A stretch of DNA of 41,501 nucleotides from Oscillospiraceae bacterium (GCA_017416445.1 JAFQCJ010000054.1:1-41501); one strand, 5' to 3'; counted from the first letter of the stretch, positions 1 through 8,596 are shown. Translations and numbers: made by a program. The notes: generated by a model from the letters alone, not told the origin.

Positions 1-50
1 CAGCTATTTCGGTTAGCAGAGAAACAGAAATTTAAGAAGGAGGAAAGAAT

Positions 51-500
51 ATGGCATTTTGCGGAAAGTGCGGCACGCAGTATGAACCCGGTGTGAAGTT
101 CTGCCCCGGCTGCGGCGCAGCCACCGACGGCGCACAGCCCGCCCCCGGCGCCGTCAATGACAGCAACGATATTCAGAGCAACAAGGTGATGGCCATTCTG
201 GCCTATTTCGGCCCGCTGGTGCTGATCCCCATCCTTGCGGCAAAGGGCTCGAAGTTCGCCCGCTACCACAGCAATCAGGGACTGGTCCTGCTGCTGCTGT
301 GCATTGCCTACAGCATCGTCATCAGTATTCTCAGCGGCATCCTGCTGGCCATCTCGTGGCGGCTCTCGTTCCTGGTCAGCATCATCACCACCGTTGGCAG
401 TCTCGGCATCACGGTACTGGCGATCCTGGGCATTATCCACGCCGCCAAGGGCGAGACAAAGCCTCTGCCCCTCATCGGCGGCATCAAGCTACTGAAATAA
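51..500 (+). CDS. Zinc-ribbon membrane protein, DUF4870-like
   Basis: A 149-residue protein. It opens with a zinc ribbon: two CxxC knuckles (CGKC near residues 4-7 and CPGC near 18-21) that probably bind one Zn. A short Ala/Pro-rich linker follows, then about 100 residues with three hydrophobic segments typical of DUF4870-like small membrane proteins (starting around ILAYFGPLVLIPIL). The ribosome binding site AAGGAGGAAAG sits 5-6 nt before the ATG, so the start is secure. The gene stands alone and ends at a strong hairpin. The family has no settled function; the ribbon-plus-helices layout suggests a membrane scaffold or sensor, which is inference. Upstream context is cut off by the window edge. 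Confidence 0.8.
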   Translation: MAFCGKCGTQYEPGVKFCPGCGAATDGAQPAPGAVNDSNDIQSNKVMAILAYFGPLVLIPILAAKGSKFARYHSNQGLVLLLLCIAYSIVISILSGILLAISWRLSFLVSIITTVGSLGITVLAILGIIHAAKGETKPLPLIGGIKLLK

Positions 501-561
501 GGTAGCAAATACAAATACAGATAAAATCCCTCTCCTCTATCTTTGCTATACCATAAATAAC

Positions 562-600
562 AAAAGTGCGGTAGGCCAATTTTGGCTTACCGCACTTTTG
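562..600. terminator. Intrinsic terminator after the zinc-ribbon gene
   Basis: The arms AAAGTGCGGTA and TACCGCACTTT flank an inner GCC/GGC pairing and an AATTTT loop. A-rich and T-rich flanks let it work in both directions. It ends the zinc-ribbon gene on the plus strand. Confidence 0.85.
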
Positions 601-713
601 CATTCCATCGCGCCGCGACGCAGGAAAATGCCCCGCCGACCTTTCTTTCTCCCCTCTGCACCAACATTCTTACTATGTCCCATCCTTTCGCCATCAGTAT
701 ACGCAAGGAGGGA

Positions 714-749
714 CAAAAAAAGACCGCGCAGCAGATTTGCCGCGCGGTC
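714..749 (-). terminator. Terminator of the desulfoferrodoxin gene
   Basis: On the minus strand GACCGCGC pairs with GCGCGGTC and is followed by a run of seven T. It lies 16 nt beyond the desulfoferrodoxin stop codon. Confidence 0.9.
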
Positions 750-765
750 ACTTGATCAAAATAGC

Positions 766-1140
766 TTATGCCTTCCACAGGCCGTGGAGGTTGCAGTACT
801 CATACACTGCTTCCACCTCGTCGCCCTCGCACAGGGAGAAGCAGACCTTAGGAGCTTCACCGGGCTTGAGGCACTTGCGCTGGTTACCCTGCTTGGTCTG
901 CAGGGAAACCCACTCAATATAGTGCTCAGGCAGCATGGGGTGCTCCACAGCGCCGACAGTTACATAGACCTTGCCGTCCTTCACCTCATAGACAGGAACA
1001 TGCTTCTCCAGCGCACCGTCGGTAGTGCCGGGAACAAGCTCACTCATCTTCTCACCACAGCACACAACAGGAACACCGGACTCTTTCACCATGGCAATCA
1101 TATTGCCGCAATGCTTGCAAATGTAAAACTTCTGCTCCAT
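766..1140 (-). CDS. dfx: Desulfoferrodoxin (superoxide reductase)
   Basis: Reduces superoxide to hydrogen peroxide without releasing O2, a cytoplasmic defence of strict anaerobes. The 124-residue protein has the two-domain layout. An N-terminal desulforedoxin domain carries Cys8, Cys11, Cys27 and Cys28 for the Fe(Cys)4 centre. The superoxide reductase domain keeps all ligands of the catalytic iron: His47, His67, His73, Cys116 and His119. The Glu45-Lys46 pair next to the first His matches the family's catalytic EKH. An in-frame ATG lies 21 nt upstream, but GGGAGGAAA is well placed for the ATG at 1140, so I use that. It is a single-gene unit with its own promoter and terminator. Its electrons probably come from a rubredoxin, and one is fused to another protein in this window. 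Confidence 0.95.
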   Translation of the reverse strand: MEQKFYICKHCGNMIAMVKESGVPVVCCGEKMSELVPGTTDGALEKHVPVYEVKDGKVYVTVGAVEHPMLPEHYIEWVSLQTKQGNQRKCLKPGEAPKVCFSLCEGDEVEAVYEYCNLHGLWKA

Positions 1141-1184
1141 TTTTGTTTCCTCCCGATTCATATTTTTCGCACGAAGCTATTCTT

Positions 1185-1212
1185 ATTATACCCCAAAATG
1201 CCGCTCTGTCAA
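1185..1212 (-). promoter_or_regulatory. Sigma-A promoter of dfx
   Basis: On the minus strand TTGACA and TATAAT, both perfect consensus, are 16 bp apart. The expected start of transcription is about 40 nt before the ATG. This predicts strong, near-constitutive expression. Confidence 0.85.
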
Positions 1213-1232
1213 GCCGCAGAAGAGGCAACAAC

Positions 1233-1258
1233 GCCCTGCGGCATGGCTGCCGCAGGGC
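1233..1258 (-). terminator. GC-rich hairpin after the XRE gene, weak terminator
   Basis: A perfect 11-bp stem (GCCCTGCGGCA and its complement) with a 4-nt loop lies between the XRE stop and the dfx promoter. Neither side has a proper T-run, so termination is likely but imperfect. Confidence 0.5.
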
Positions 1259-1281
1259 GCAAAACGGTCTGTTGTCTTATC

Positions 1282-1635
1282 TCAGATATTGACACTTCCG
1301 TGTCCCACCTCAGGCTGATTCTTTTCGGCGCAGCGCTCATATTCCACGCGCATAACCGCATCAATGGTGTGACGACCATAATCATCCAGCATGGCATAGC
1401 GGGTCAGCAGCTCTTCGGTATTCTCAGTCAGATAAAACGCCGCATCATCGCCCAAAGCCTTGATACCCAGCGCTTTGCACATCTGCAGAACCGTATCAAA
1501 ACTGGAGCCGCCCACACCGTTGTGCAGGGCACTGTTCACCGTGGACAGGGGAACACCCACTGCAAAGGCAAACTGCCGCACACTCCTGTACTGCTTGCTG
1601 ATCTCACTGCGAATAATTCTTGTCAGGTTGTCCAT
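1282..1635 (-). CDS. XRE-family helix-turn-helix regulator
   Basis: A small DNA-binding protein of 117 residues. Residues 1-60 form an XRE-type fold: the stretch around VRQFAFAVGVPLSTVNSALHNG is the helix-turn-helix, and FDTVLQMCKALGI is the usual following helix. The last 50 residues are acidic and have no recognisable domain. I chose the ATG at 1635 because AGAGGGAAG lies just before it; an in-frame start 42 nt upstream has no such site. It has its own promoter with a GCAATTGC palindrome just downstream of the -10, a plausible autoregulatory operator. The target is unknown. The divergent neighbour is trkA. Confidence 0.8.
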   Translation of the reverse strand: MDNLTRIIRSEISKQYRSVRQFAFAVGVPLSTVNSALHNGVGGSSFDTVLQMCKALGIKALGDDAAFYLTENTEELLTRYAMLDDYGRHTIDAVMRVEYERCAEKNQPEVGHGSVNI

Positions 1636-1704
1636 GTTCTCTTCCCTCTTTCGCATGTCGCCGTTGTTTCTACACATAAAGAATTTCCAATATTAGGCAA
1701 TTGC

Positions 1705-1733
1705 ATTATACACTATCACTTAGGGTTATGCAA
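1705..1733 (-). promoter_or_regulatory. Sigma-A promoter of the XRE regulator
   Basis: On the minus strand TTGCAT, 17 bp, TATAAT. The palindrome GCAATTGC at 1697-1704 touches the downstream edge of the -10, where a bound repressor would block initiation. The rest of the 1678-1905 gap is AT-rich. It must also hold the trkA promoter, for which I see only weak candidates. Confidence 0.75.
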
Positions 1734-1905
1734 GTCGGTAATATACAAATTCATAATTTTTTTATATATTGGGGAGAAACTTTTTCCTCCCGGGTAATCC
1801 ACACTTTTCCCGGAAAGCCTCTTTTATTTTATGGAAAACTATGATAAACTATGTAAAGATATCATACTTTGTGTATCAGTGCCTTTGGAATGAAGGAGTA
1901 CCGCT

Positions 1906-3261
1906 ATGAAAATCATCATCGTTGGCAACGGCAAGGTAGGCTTTGCCATTGCCCAAACTCTCTCTCAGGAGGGACACGATATTACCATCGTCGACCAGAA
2001 TCTCTCCGCACTGCAGCGCAGCGAAGGTACGCTGGATGTCATGTGCATGGAGGGAAACGGCGCATCCATCTCCGTGCTCATTGATGCCGGTGCCCGTACC
2101 GCTGATCTGGTCATTGCCGTCACCAGTCACGACGAGACCAATCTGGTCTGCTGCCTCATTGCCAAGAAGCTGGGTGCAGGACATACCGTGGCCCGCGTCC
2201 GCAACACCGACTATCGTCGCGATGCAGAAATGCTCAAGCGGGAGATCGGCCTCGACATGGTCATTAACCCCGACCGTGCTGCGGCACGGGAGATCGCACA
2301 CATCCTCTCCTTCCCTGAGGCCTTCAGTGCCGAACCCTTTGCCCGCGGCATCATCTCCATGATCGGCGTGCAGCTGACGGAAGAGGATACCATCTGCGGT
2401 CGACCTCTGAAAGAGCAGCGCCAGCGTCAGGCGGAAGTGCTGTTCTGTGCCGCTGAGCGACAGGGCGAGTATCTTATCCCCAACGGCGAATACACCCCCA
2501 TGAGCGGCGACAAGCTCTATATGGTGGGCAGCAACCGCGAACTGCAAAAAATGCTGCGCGTGATGGGCCGAACCTGGAATAAGGTGAAGAATGTCTCCAT
2601 CCTCGGCGGCAGCCGTACCGCCATGTATCTGGCATGGGAGCTGCAGCATACCGGCTGCCGCGTTCGTATTGTGGAAAAAGACCCTGAGCGCAGCCGTGTT
2701 CTCTCGGCAGAGCTGCCTCAGGCGGTGGTGATCTTGGGAGACGGCTCGGACAACACCCTGCTGCAGCAGGAGGGTATTTTGGATGCTGATGCCTTTGTGG
2801 CCGTTACCAATCGCGATGAGGACAACCTCCTCATGGCCATGCACGCACTGCGCAACGGTGTGGGGAAGGTGCTGGCCAAGATGACCCGCCCCAACTATAT
2901 GGAACTGGTGGCCGCCACCGGCATTGAGTCCATTATCTCCCCCAAGGATATTGTAGCAGCCCAGATCACCAGCTATGTCCGTGCCCTGGGCAATGCCGAG
3001 GGCAGCAAGGTGGAAACGCTGTACAAGCTGCTGGGCGGTGAGGTGGAAGCATTGAGTTTCACCGCCACCGCCACCGCACAGGCCATGCTGGGCAAGCCTC
3101 TGAAAGATCTCCGGCTGCGCCGCAGCGTACTGCTGGCTGCTATCGTCCGCCGCGGTGAGATCATTATTCCCGGCGGTATGACTACGATCGAAGAGGGCGA
3201 TCAGGTACTGGTCGTCTCCCGATCCATCGGTCTGGATGACCTGACCGATATTCTGGCGTAA
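1906..3261 (+). CDS. trkA: Trk potassium transporter, NAD-binding subunit TrkA
   Basis: The cytoplasmic gating subunit of a Trk/Ktr K+ uptake system, binding NAD(H) or nucleotides and controlling the membrane channel subunit. The 451-residue length fits the two-unit form: RCK_N (IIVGNGKVGFAIAQTL, with GxGxxG) plus RCK_C, then a second RCK_N (from about residue 226) plus RCK_C. The second nucleotide-binding loop reads GGSRTA and has lost the glycine pattern, so only the first half may bind dinucleotide well. AAGGAG precedes the ATG. No TrkH or KtrB gene is in the window, so the partner must be elsewhere. It ends at a hairpin shared with the convergent pseudouridine operon. Confidence 0.93.
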   Translation: MKIIIVGNGKVGFAIAQTLSQEGHDITIVDQNLSALQRSEGTLDVMCMEGNGASISVLIDAGARTADLVIAVTSHDETNLVCCLIAKKLGAGHTVARVRNTDYRRDAEMLKREIGLDMVINPDRAAAREIAHILSFPEAFSAEPFARGIISMIGVQLTEEDTICGRPLKEQRQRQAEVLFCAAERQGEYLIPNGEYTPMSGDKLYMVGSNRELQKMLRVMGRTWNKVKNVSILGGSRTAMYLAWELQHTGCRVRIVEKDPERSRVLSAELPQAVVILGDGSDNTLLQQEGILDADAFVAVTNRDEDNLLMAMHALRNGVGKVLAKMTRPNYMELVAATGIESIISPKDIVAAQITSYVRALGNAEGSKVETLYKLLGGEVEALSFTATATAQAMLGKPLKDLRLRRSVLLAAIVRRGEIIIPGGMTTIEEGDQVLVVSRSIGLDDLTDILA

Positions 3262-3273
3262 ATAAAGATGAAA

Positions 3274-3299
3274 AAATCCCACCCTCACGGGTGGGATTT
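3274..3299. terminator. Bidirectional terminator between trkA and the psu operon
   Basis: AAATCCCACCC and GGGTGGGATTT form a perfect 11-bp stem with a TCAC loop, flanked by A6 and a T-rich stretch. It serves both trkA (plus) and the convergent operon (minus). Confidence 0.9.
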
Positions 3300-3305
3300 C
3301 TTATT

Positions 3306-3836
3306 TCACAGTTTCTTCTCCAAGCACACCAGATCTACATTGGGAATGCCGTTGAAGACACATTGGACAATACCCGGTTCCCGATAGCCCAAGTGGGCAT
3401 AAAGTCGACGGGCGGGCTTATTGAGGGCGTTGGTGTCCATACGGAGATACGGGCACCCCATCTTACGGGCCAGGTCCTCATAGAAGGCCACAAACGCTGT
3501 ACCACAGCCACTGCTCTTGACTGCAGGGTCTACCACCAGCGTGTGAAGCACCAGCACCTCCTCGGGAGCGGCCTCATACTGCCAGGGGCAGTCGCGGTAC
3601 TCCTCGCCCTGCTCCTGATTGATCTTGGCAGCAGCCACCACACGGCCCTCCCGCTCCATGACATACAGTTCTCCCTTTGCAAGGGCATCCCGCGCCGTCT
3701 TTTCCGTAGGGTACACGCCGCGGATCCAGCCAATAGTCTTCTCCCGGTTCTCCTCCACGGTGTGGATGGCCTCATAGATGGCGCTGACAGGGGCAATATC
3801 TTCACCTGTGGCAAGGCGAATCTTCATCTTACACAC
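3306..3836 (-). CDS. GNAT-family N-acetyltransferase
   Basis: Probably transfers an acetyl group from acetyl-CoA to a small molecule or protein amine; the substrate is unknown. The 176 residues span a single GNAT fold. The central strand VLVLHTLVVDPAVKSSGCGTAF carries the acetyl-CoA pyrophosphate loop (the Q/RxxGxG/A motif, here KSSGCG). A C-terminal NKPARRLYAHLGY segment matches the usual motif B. I chose the GTG at 3836, which overlaps the preceding gene by 8 nt, because AAGGAG is 9 nt before it. The ATG three codons later lacks a well-placed site. It is the last gene of the psuK operon. Confidence 0.85.
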   Translation of the reverse strand: MCKMKIRLATGEDIAPVSAIYEAIHTVEENREKTIGWIRGVYPTEKTARDALAKGELYVMEREGRVVAAAKINQEQGEEYRDCPWQYEAAPEEVLVLHTLVVDPAVKSSGCGTAFVAFYEDLARKMGCPYLRMDTNALNKPARRLYAHLGYREPGIVQCVFNGIPNVDLVCLEKKL

Positions 3837-4494
3837 TCTCTTTCTCCTTCAAGCGCTGCAGAGTCTGCACAATATCCTCATGCTCCACCTGCCGCGGCTC
3901 AAACCGGGCAATACGGAACACCAACTGCATAATGGCGCTTTGGAACACGGCAAACAACAGCGTTCCCACGCCCACACCGCCACGCAGCAGAAATCCCACC
4001 ACCGTCACGATAGCAAAGATAATAAAACTCACCGCGCCGAAGGGCAGGCGGGGCATATGCCGCCCGATGCCCACCAAAAAGGCATCCCGCGGCCCGCAGC
4101 CAAGGCCTGTGGCCATATAGAGCCACTGGCCGATGCTGATGACCGTCATGCCGAGGAACAGCATCCCAAGACCCGGCAAAAACCGCTGACACTGAGGCAC
4201 AAGGTCGAGCCACTCCAGCAAGTCCACAAACTTGCCCACCGCCAACGCATCCAAAAACGTGCCAAAGCCGATGCGCTCATGGAACACAAACAGGTCAACC
4301 ACTACGATCAGCAGGGCAAATGCCACCGACACCGTGCCGTAGGACAGGGACAGCAAGCGGCTCAAGCCCACATGAAGGGTATCCCACGGGCTGACGCCTA
4401 CGTTGGCATGGAGGGTGAGATATAATCCCACCGCGCAGATAAACAGCCCCACAAGGGCTTGCAGCCCTCGCTTGGCATATTCCTTAACTTTCAT
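3829..4494 (-). CDS. YczE/YitT-type integral membrane protein
   Basis: A 221-residue membrane protein with about five hydrophobic spans, beginning around ALVGLFICAVGLYLTL. It carries the family signature NVGVSPWDTLHVGLS after the first helix and a related GLGCGPRDAFLVGIG in the second half, pointing to an internal duplication. B. subtilis YczE and YyaS are the best known relatives; YczE affects surfactin production, and the biochemical role is unknown. It sits 3 nt downstream of the DUF1294 gene and overlaps the GNAT gene, so translation of the three is probably coupled. A role in moving nucleobase or ribose products is possible but unsupported. Confidence 0.82.
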   Translation of the reverse strand: MKVKEYAKRGLQALVGLFICAVGLYLTLHANVGVSPWDTLHVGLSRLLSLSYGTVSVAFALLIVVVDLFVFHERIGFGTFLDALAVGKFVDLLEWLDLVPQCQRFLPGLGMLFLGMTVISIGQWLYMATGLGCGPRDAFLVGIGRHMPRLPFGAVSFIIFAIVTVVGFLLRGGVGVGTLLFAVFQSAIMQLVFRIARFEPRQVEHEDIVQTLQRLKEKESV

Positions 4495-4497
4495 ACC

Positions 4498-4761
4498 TTA
4501 GCCTCGCAACAGCAAAACAACAATCACGATCTGCACCGCCAGAATAAGAGGCATGCCCACAGAGAACTGCTTGTGGCGGGTCTTATGGCGGAAGGTGCGC
4601 ATTCCCAGAATCGCACCCACGCTGCCGCCAATAACAGCAAGGCCCAGCAGTGTTTTTTCGGGAATTCGCCACGCATCGGCCTTGGCCTTCAGTTTATCGA
4701 GACCGAAGGCAAAAAAGGCCACCACATTGATGACGATGAGATAGAGATAGATCCCCCTCAT
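4498..4761 (-). CDS. DUF1294 small membrane protein
   Basis: An 87-residue protein matching DUF1294. A first helix (YLYLIVINVVAFFAFGLDKLKA) is followed by the conserved RIPEKTLLGLAVIGGSVGAILGMRTFRHKTRHKQF block and a second membrane span at the end. Its start codon shares one base with the psuG stop (TAATG), so it is translationally coupled to psuG. The family's function is unknown. Confidence 0.85.
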   Translation of the reverse strand: MRGIYLYLIVINVVAFFAFGLDKLKAKADAWRIPEKTLLGLAVIGGSVGAILGMRTFRHKTRHKQFSVGMPLILAVQIVIVVLLLRG

Positions 4762-5672
4762 TACTTCGCCACCTCGCAGGCGATGGCGGCAGCCAGACGG
4801 GCGTTGTTAAACACCAGCTGAATGTTGGAATCGAGACTGTCGCCGCCGGTGATGTCCTTGATCTTGGCCAGCAGGAAGGGTGTGGTCTCCTTGCCGTGGA
4901 TACCCTTTTCCTCCGCCTCAGCAACGGCGGCGTCGATGGCGCGGTTGATGGTAGCGGCATCCATGGCGTACTCCTCGGGGATGGGGTTAGTCACCAGCAT
5001 ACCGGCCTTGAGCCCCATCTCACGCTGTGCAACAAAGGCGGCGGCGATCTCAGCGGGGGTATCCATGCGATAGTCCACATTGAAGCCGGAGGAGCGGGTA
5101 TAGAATGCAGGCAGTTCGGAGGTGCCATAGCCGATGACGGGGACACCCTTGGTCTCCAAATACTCCAGCGTCAAGCCCAGATCGAGGATAGACTTGGCAC
5201 CGGCACACACCACCATCACAGGGGTCTGCGCCAACTCCTCCAGGTCGGCAGAGATATCCATGGTGGTCTCAGCGCCGCGGTGGACGCCGCCAATGCCGCC
5301 GGTGGCAAACACGGAAATGCCCGCCATATGGGCGATCATCATGGTAGTGGTAACGGTGGTCGCGCCGTCCTTGCCCAGTGCCACCAGCACAGGCAGGTCA
5401 CGGCGGCTTGCTTTGGTGACACTCAGACCGGTACGACCCAGATAGTCGATCTCCTCGGCGCTGAGGCCCGCTTTCAAGCGGCCGCCCAGCACAGCAATGG
5501 TAGCGGGCACAGCACCATTTTCACGAATGATCTTCTCTACCGCCAGCGCCGTCTCCACATTCTGAGGATAGGGCATACCATGGCTGATAATGGTGCTCTC
5601 CAGTGCCACAACGGGCTTTCCCTGTGCAAGTGCCTCAGCAACTTCGGGGGCAATATCCAAATACTTATTCAT
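4761..5672 (-). CDS. psuG: Pseudouridine-5'-phosphate glycosidase
   Basis: Cleaves the C-C glycosidic bond of pseudouridine 5'-phosphate, giving uracil and ribose 5-phosphate, the second step of pseudouridine salvage. The 303-residue protein fits the family length. It shows the signatures VALESTIISHGMPYPQNVETA, the central ATTVTTTMMIAHMAGISVFATGGIGGVHRGAE block (binding and Mn2+ region) and SSGFNVDYRMDTP. It overlaps psuK by four bases (ATGA), the classic coupling seen in psuK-psuG operons. Confidence 0.95.
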   Translation of the reverse strand: MNKYLDIAPEVAEALAQGKPVVALESTIISHGMPYPQNVETALAVEKIIRENGAVPATIAVLGGRLKAGLSAEEIDYLGRTGLSVTKASRRDLPVLVALGKDGATTVTTTMMIAHMAGISVFATGGIGGVHRGAETTMDISADLEELAQTPVMVVCAGAKSILDLGLTLEYLETKGVPVIGYGTSELPAFYTRSSGFNVDYRMDTPAEIAAAFVAQREMGLKAGMLVTNPIPEEYAMDAATINRAIDAAVAEAEEKGIHGKETTPFLLAKIKDITGGDSLDSNIQLVFNNARLAAAIACEVAK

Positions 5673-6604
5673 CGCATATTCTCCTCACTTTTTCTCAGTG
5701 TTTCAATGACTTCTTTACTCATATGGGGATGGATGGTACTCTCTGCCGTGCAGGCAAATGCCCCTGCGCAGATGGCATAGTGGGCTGCCTCGGCAAGACT
5801 TCGCTTCTCCAGAAGGGCTGCCGTCAGTGCCGCCACCATGGCGTCACCACCGCCTGTAGCGTTGGCCACCTCCACTTTGGGGCAGGGGATCCGCACACTC
5901 TCTCCTGCGCGATTCTTGGCGAAGATACCGCGGGCACCCAGGGAGATGTAGACCTGCTCCACCCCCATCTTCAGCAGCGCATCGGCAGCACGCTCTGCGT
6001 CTCCTTCTTTCTCAATGGGGATCCCCGTTAAGAGGGAGGCCTCCAGCGCATTGGGTTTGAAGGCATAGAGCCGGGACAGCACGGGCCGAAGCTTCTCTGC
6101 TTTGACGGTGGAAACGGGATCGGCAATGAGAGGGGCGGTGCAATGCTCCGCCAGCCATGTAAGGCTCTCGGCAGGTGTGTTGGCATCCAGCACCACGAGG
6201 TCATAGGTGTTGATCTCCTCCATTCTCTCACGGAAGAAATCCACCGTCATATGGCGATAGATCTCCATGTCACTGAGGGCTAAGGCCATGTCGCCGTCTG
6301 CATCCAGCATATAGAGATAGGTGGAAGTCCGTTCTCCTGCGATGGTAGGGGAAAGACTCAGATCAAGGCCGATGTCACGGGCGTTCTCCCGCAGCTGTGC
6401 GGCAAACCCATCATCACCCAGTACCGTCAAAAGAGCGGTATCTACACCCAAAAGGCACAGATTATGGGCAATATTGCGACCCACACCTCCAAAAGAGGTG
6501 GTGACAGTGCCGGGGTTTGAGTCCGCCATCCGCAGCGCCGCGGCACTTCTGCCGCCGACATCCATATTCACCGCGCCGATGACCAGTACACGACCCATCT
6601 CCAT
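5669..6604 (-). CDS. psuK: Pseudouridine kinase (PfkB family)
   Basis: Phosphorylates pseudouridine to its 5'-phosphate using ATP. The 311-residue protein has the ribokinase fold: an N-terminal VLVIGAVNMDVGG, the first PfkB signature region around FGGVGRNIAHNLCLLG, and the C-terminal NATGGGDAMVAAL with the anion hole and catalytic Asp. The assignment as pseudouridine kinase rests mainly on the overlap with psuG. Two starts two codons apart are possible (6604 and 6598); a GAGGGGG site fits the second slightly better. It is the first gene of a five-gene unit with its own promoter. Confidence 0.93.
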   Translation of the reverse strand: MEMGRVLVIGAVNMDVGGRSAAALRMADSNPGTVTTSFGGVGRNIAHNLCLLGVDTALLTVLGDDGFAAQLRENARDIGLDLSLSPTIAGERTSTYLYMLDADGDMALALSDMEIYRHMTVDFFRERMEEINTYDLVVLDANTPAESLTWLAEHCTAPLIADPVSTVKAEKLRPVLSRLYAFKPNALEASLLTGIPIEKEGDAERAADALLKMGVEQVYISLGARGIFAKNRAGESVRIPCPKVEVANATGGGDAMVAALTAALLEKRSLAEAAHYAICAGAFACTAESTIHPHMSKEVIETLRKSEENMR

Positions 6605-6634
6605 CGCCCCCTCTGTGCAGGAAATTTCTTTTTC

Positions 6635-6663
6635 ATTCTACCCTTGCCACAGGAAAAAGTCAA
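6635..6663 (-). promoter_or_regulatory. Sigma-A promoter of the psuK operon
   Basis: On the minus strand TTGACT, 17 bp, TAGAAT. It is divergent from the asnS promoter, with 11 bp between the two -35 boxes. Confidence 0.8.
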
Positions 6664-6674
6664 CGGTATCCCCC

Positions 6675-6703
6675 TTGTCAAGGAGGAAAAAGTGGTATAT
6701 AAT
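6675..6703 (+). promoter_or_regulatory. Sigma-A promoter of asnS
   Basis: TTGTCA, 17 bp, TATAAT. The leader to the ATG is only about 36 nt, too short for a T-box, so asnS does not seem to be controlled by tRNA-sensing attenuation here. Confidence 0.85.
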
Positions 6704-6745
6704 AAGCTGTCACAGTACATAACACACAGAAAAAGGTGAATCAAT

Positions 6746-8140
6746 ATGGAACGAGTAAAAATTGCAGCCCTCTTTGCCGATGCCGATGTTTTCGGCGGCA
6801 AGGAGATCACCGTGTGCGGTTGGGCCCGCACCATTCGCGACATGAAGACCTTCGGCTTCATCGAACTCAACGACGGCTCCTGTTTCAAGAATCTGCAGGT
6901 GGTCATGTCCGCCGAGGAATTGGAAAACTACAAGGAGATCGCCGCACAGAATGTGGGCGCCGCCCTCATCGTTCGCGGCACCGTAGTGCTGACCCCCGAG
7001 GCCAAGCAGCCTCTGGAGGTGAAGGCCGCTGAGATCTTTGTGGAGGGTAAGTCCACCCCCGACTATCCCCTGCAGAAGAAGCGCCATAGCGTGGAGTTCC
7101 TGCGCACCATCCAGCATCTGCGTCCCCGCACCAATCTCTTCTCCGCGACCTTCCGGGTTCGTTCCGTGGCCGCCTGGGCTGTCCATGATTTCTTCCAGAG
7201 CCGTGGCTTCGTGTATGTCAACACCCCCATCATCACCGGCTCCGACTGTGAGGGCGCAGGCGAGATGTTCCGCGTCACCACCCTGGATCTGGAGAACCTG
7301 CCCCGCCTGGAGGACGGCTCTATCGACTACTCCAAGGACTTCTTCGGCAAGGAGACCAGCCTGACTGTCTCCGGTCAGCTGAACGCTGAGAACTTCGCCA
7401 TGGCCTTCGGTGATGTCTATACCTTCGGCCCCACTTTCCGCGCCGAGAACTCCAACACCCAGCGCCACGCCGCCGAGTTCTGGATGATCGAGCCGGAGAT
7501 GGCCTTCTGCGACCTCAACGGCGATCTGGAGGTTATGGAGGGTATGGTGAAGCACATCATCCGCACCGTTCTGGAGAAGTGCCCTCAGGAGATCGAGTTC
7601 TTCAACTCCTTCGTGGATAAGGGTCTCAAGGAGCGCCTGGAGCTGGTAGCTTCCTCCGACTTCGGCCGTATCAGCTACACCGAGGCGGTGGAGATCCTGA
7701 AGAAGAACAACGCCAACTTCGACTTCCCCGTGGAGTGGGGTGTCGACCTGCAGACCGAGCATGAGCGCTATCTCACCGAGCAGATCTTCAAGCGTCCCGT
7801 GTTCGTCACCGACTATCCCAAGGAGATCAAGGCCTTCTATATGCGCCTTAACGATGACGGTAAGACCGTGGCCGCAGCCGACTGCCTTGTACCCGGTATC
7901 GGTGAGATCATCGGCGGCAGCCAGCGTGAAGAGCGCCTCGAGATTCTCGAAAGCCGTATTCGCGAGCTGAACATGGATCCCAAGGACTACTGGTGGTATT
8001 GCGATCTGCGCCGCTATGGCTCCTGCCGTCACGCCGGCTTCGGCCTCGGCTTCGAGCGCATGGTGATGTACCTCACCGGCGTTTCCAATATCCGCGATGT
8101 GGAACTCCATCCCCGCACTGTGGGTAACGCTGAGTTCTAA
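6746..8140 (+). CDS. asnS: Asparaginyl-tRNA synthetase
   Basis: Charges tRNA-Asn with asparagine. The 464-residue class IIb enzyme has an N-terminal OB-fold anticodon-binding domain (from about residue 18, [14 protein letters not shown]) and a catalytic core. The core carries motif 2 ([21 protein letters not shown]) and motif 3 ([22 protein letters not shown]) near the C-terminus. AAAGGTG precedes the ATG. Codon use is strongly biased, as expected for high expression. It is a monocistronic gene between a strong promoter and a strong terminator. Confidence 0.97.
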   Translation: MERVKIAALFADADVFGGKEITVCGWARTIRDMKTFGFIELNDGSCFKNLQVVMSAEELENYKEIAAQNVGAALIVRGTVVLTPEAKQPLEVKAAEIFVEGKSTPDYPLQKKRHSVEFLRTIQHLRPRTNLFSATFRVRSVAAWAVHDFFQSRGFVYVNTPIITGSDCEGAGEMFRVTTLDLENLPRLEDGSIDYSKDFFGKETSLTVSGQLNAENFAMAFGDVYTFGPTFRAENSNTQRHAAEFWMIEPEMAFCDLNGDLEVMEGMVKHIIRTVLEKCPQEIEFFNSFVDKGLKERLELVASSDFGRISYTEAVEILKKNNANFDFPVEWGVDLQTEHERYLTEQIFKRPVFVTDYPKEIKAFYMRLNDDGKTVAAADCLVPGIGEIIGGSQREERLEILESRIRELNMDPKDYWWYCDLRRYGSCRHAGFGLGFERMVMYLTGVSNIRDVELHPRTVGNAEF

Positions 8141-8152
8141 TCAGATACACAG

Positions 8153-8185
8153 GACCGTCTCTCACAGGAGAGGCGGTCTTTTTTT
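8153..8185 (+). terminator. Terminator of asnS
   Basis: GACCGTCTCT pairs with AGAGGCGGTC (one G-T pair), followed by seven T. Confidence 0.92.
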
Positions 8186-8296
8186 AAAAGTTTTCGATCT
8201 TTTTGTCCGTTGTTGCATTTACAACTGATAATCCTTCCCCTGTGGGCTATACTACAGACAAGAAGCAACCCAACAACACAAAAGGAGGCAATAGCT

Positions 8297-8596
8297 ATGG
8301 CAATCAAACACGCAACTGCTGAAAATTTTGAATCTCTTGTTCTGGAGAGCAAGGACACTGTTCTGGTGGACTTCTGGGCCGACTGGTGCGGACCCTGCCG
8401 TATGCTGGCCCCCGTACTGGATGAGGTAGCCGATGAGGTAAATATCGTCAAGGTCAATGTAGACGATCTTCCTCAGCTGGCGGTGGCCTTTCAGGTAGCC
8501 AGCATCCCCACCCTCATCGTGTTCCGCGACGGCAAGATCGTCAACAAATCCATCGGTGTGGTGGATCGCGAGACGCTGCTGGAACTAGTCAAGTAA
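8297..8596 (+). CDS. trxA: Thioredoxin
   Basis: A small disulfide reductase of the cytoplasm. The 99-residue protein carries the active site WCGPC at residues 30-34, and the cis-Pro loop (SIPT) follows in the second half. I chose the ATG at 8297 because AAAGGAGG lies 8 nt before it; the reading frame is open further upstream but without a plausible start. It is slightly shorter than E. coli thioredoxin. No thioredoxin reductase is adjacent. The 156-bp gap after asnS holds a TATACT at 8248-8253 that may be the -10, but I find no good -35. Confidence 0.95.
   Translation: MAIKHATAENFESLVLESKDTVLVDFWADWCGPCRMLAPVLDEVADEVNIVKVNVDDLPQLAVAFQVASIPTLIVFRDGKIVNKSIGVVDRETLLELVK

Noticed and set aside
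598..1797. 399-codon plus-strand open frame across dfx and the XRE gene
   Set aside because: It spans two convincing minus-strand genes, their promoters and a terminator.
1876..3288. 470-codon open frame antisense to trkA
   Set aside because: The trkA frame has clear RCK domains and a ribosome site; this one runs through the shared terminator and has no motif.
6604..6745. T-box or riboswitch before asnS
   Set aside because: The promoter leaves a leader of only about 36 nt, too short for such an element.
6710..8110. 466-codon open frame antisense to asnS
   Set aside because: It mirrors the codon bias of asnS, has no ribosome site of its own, and its low-complexity Gly/His/Leu/Ala-rich translation is typical of shadow frames.
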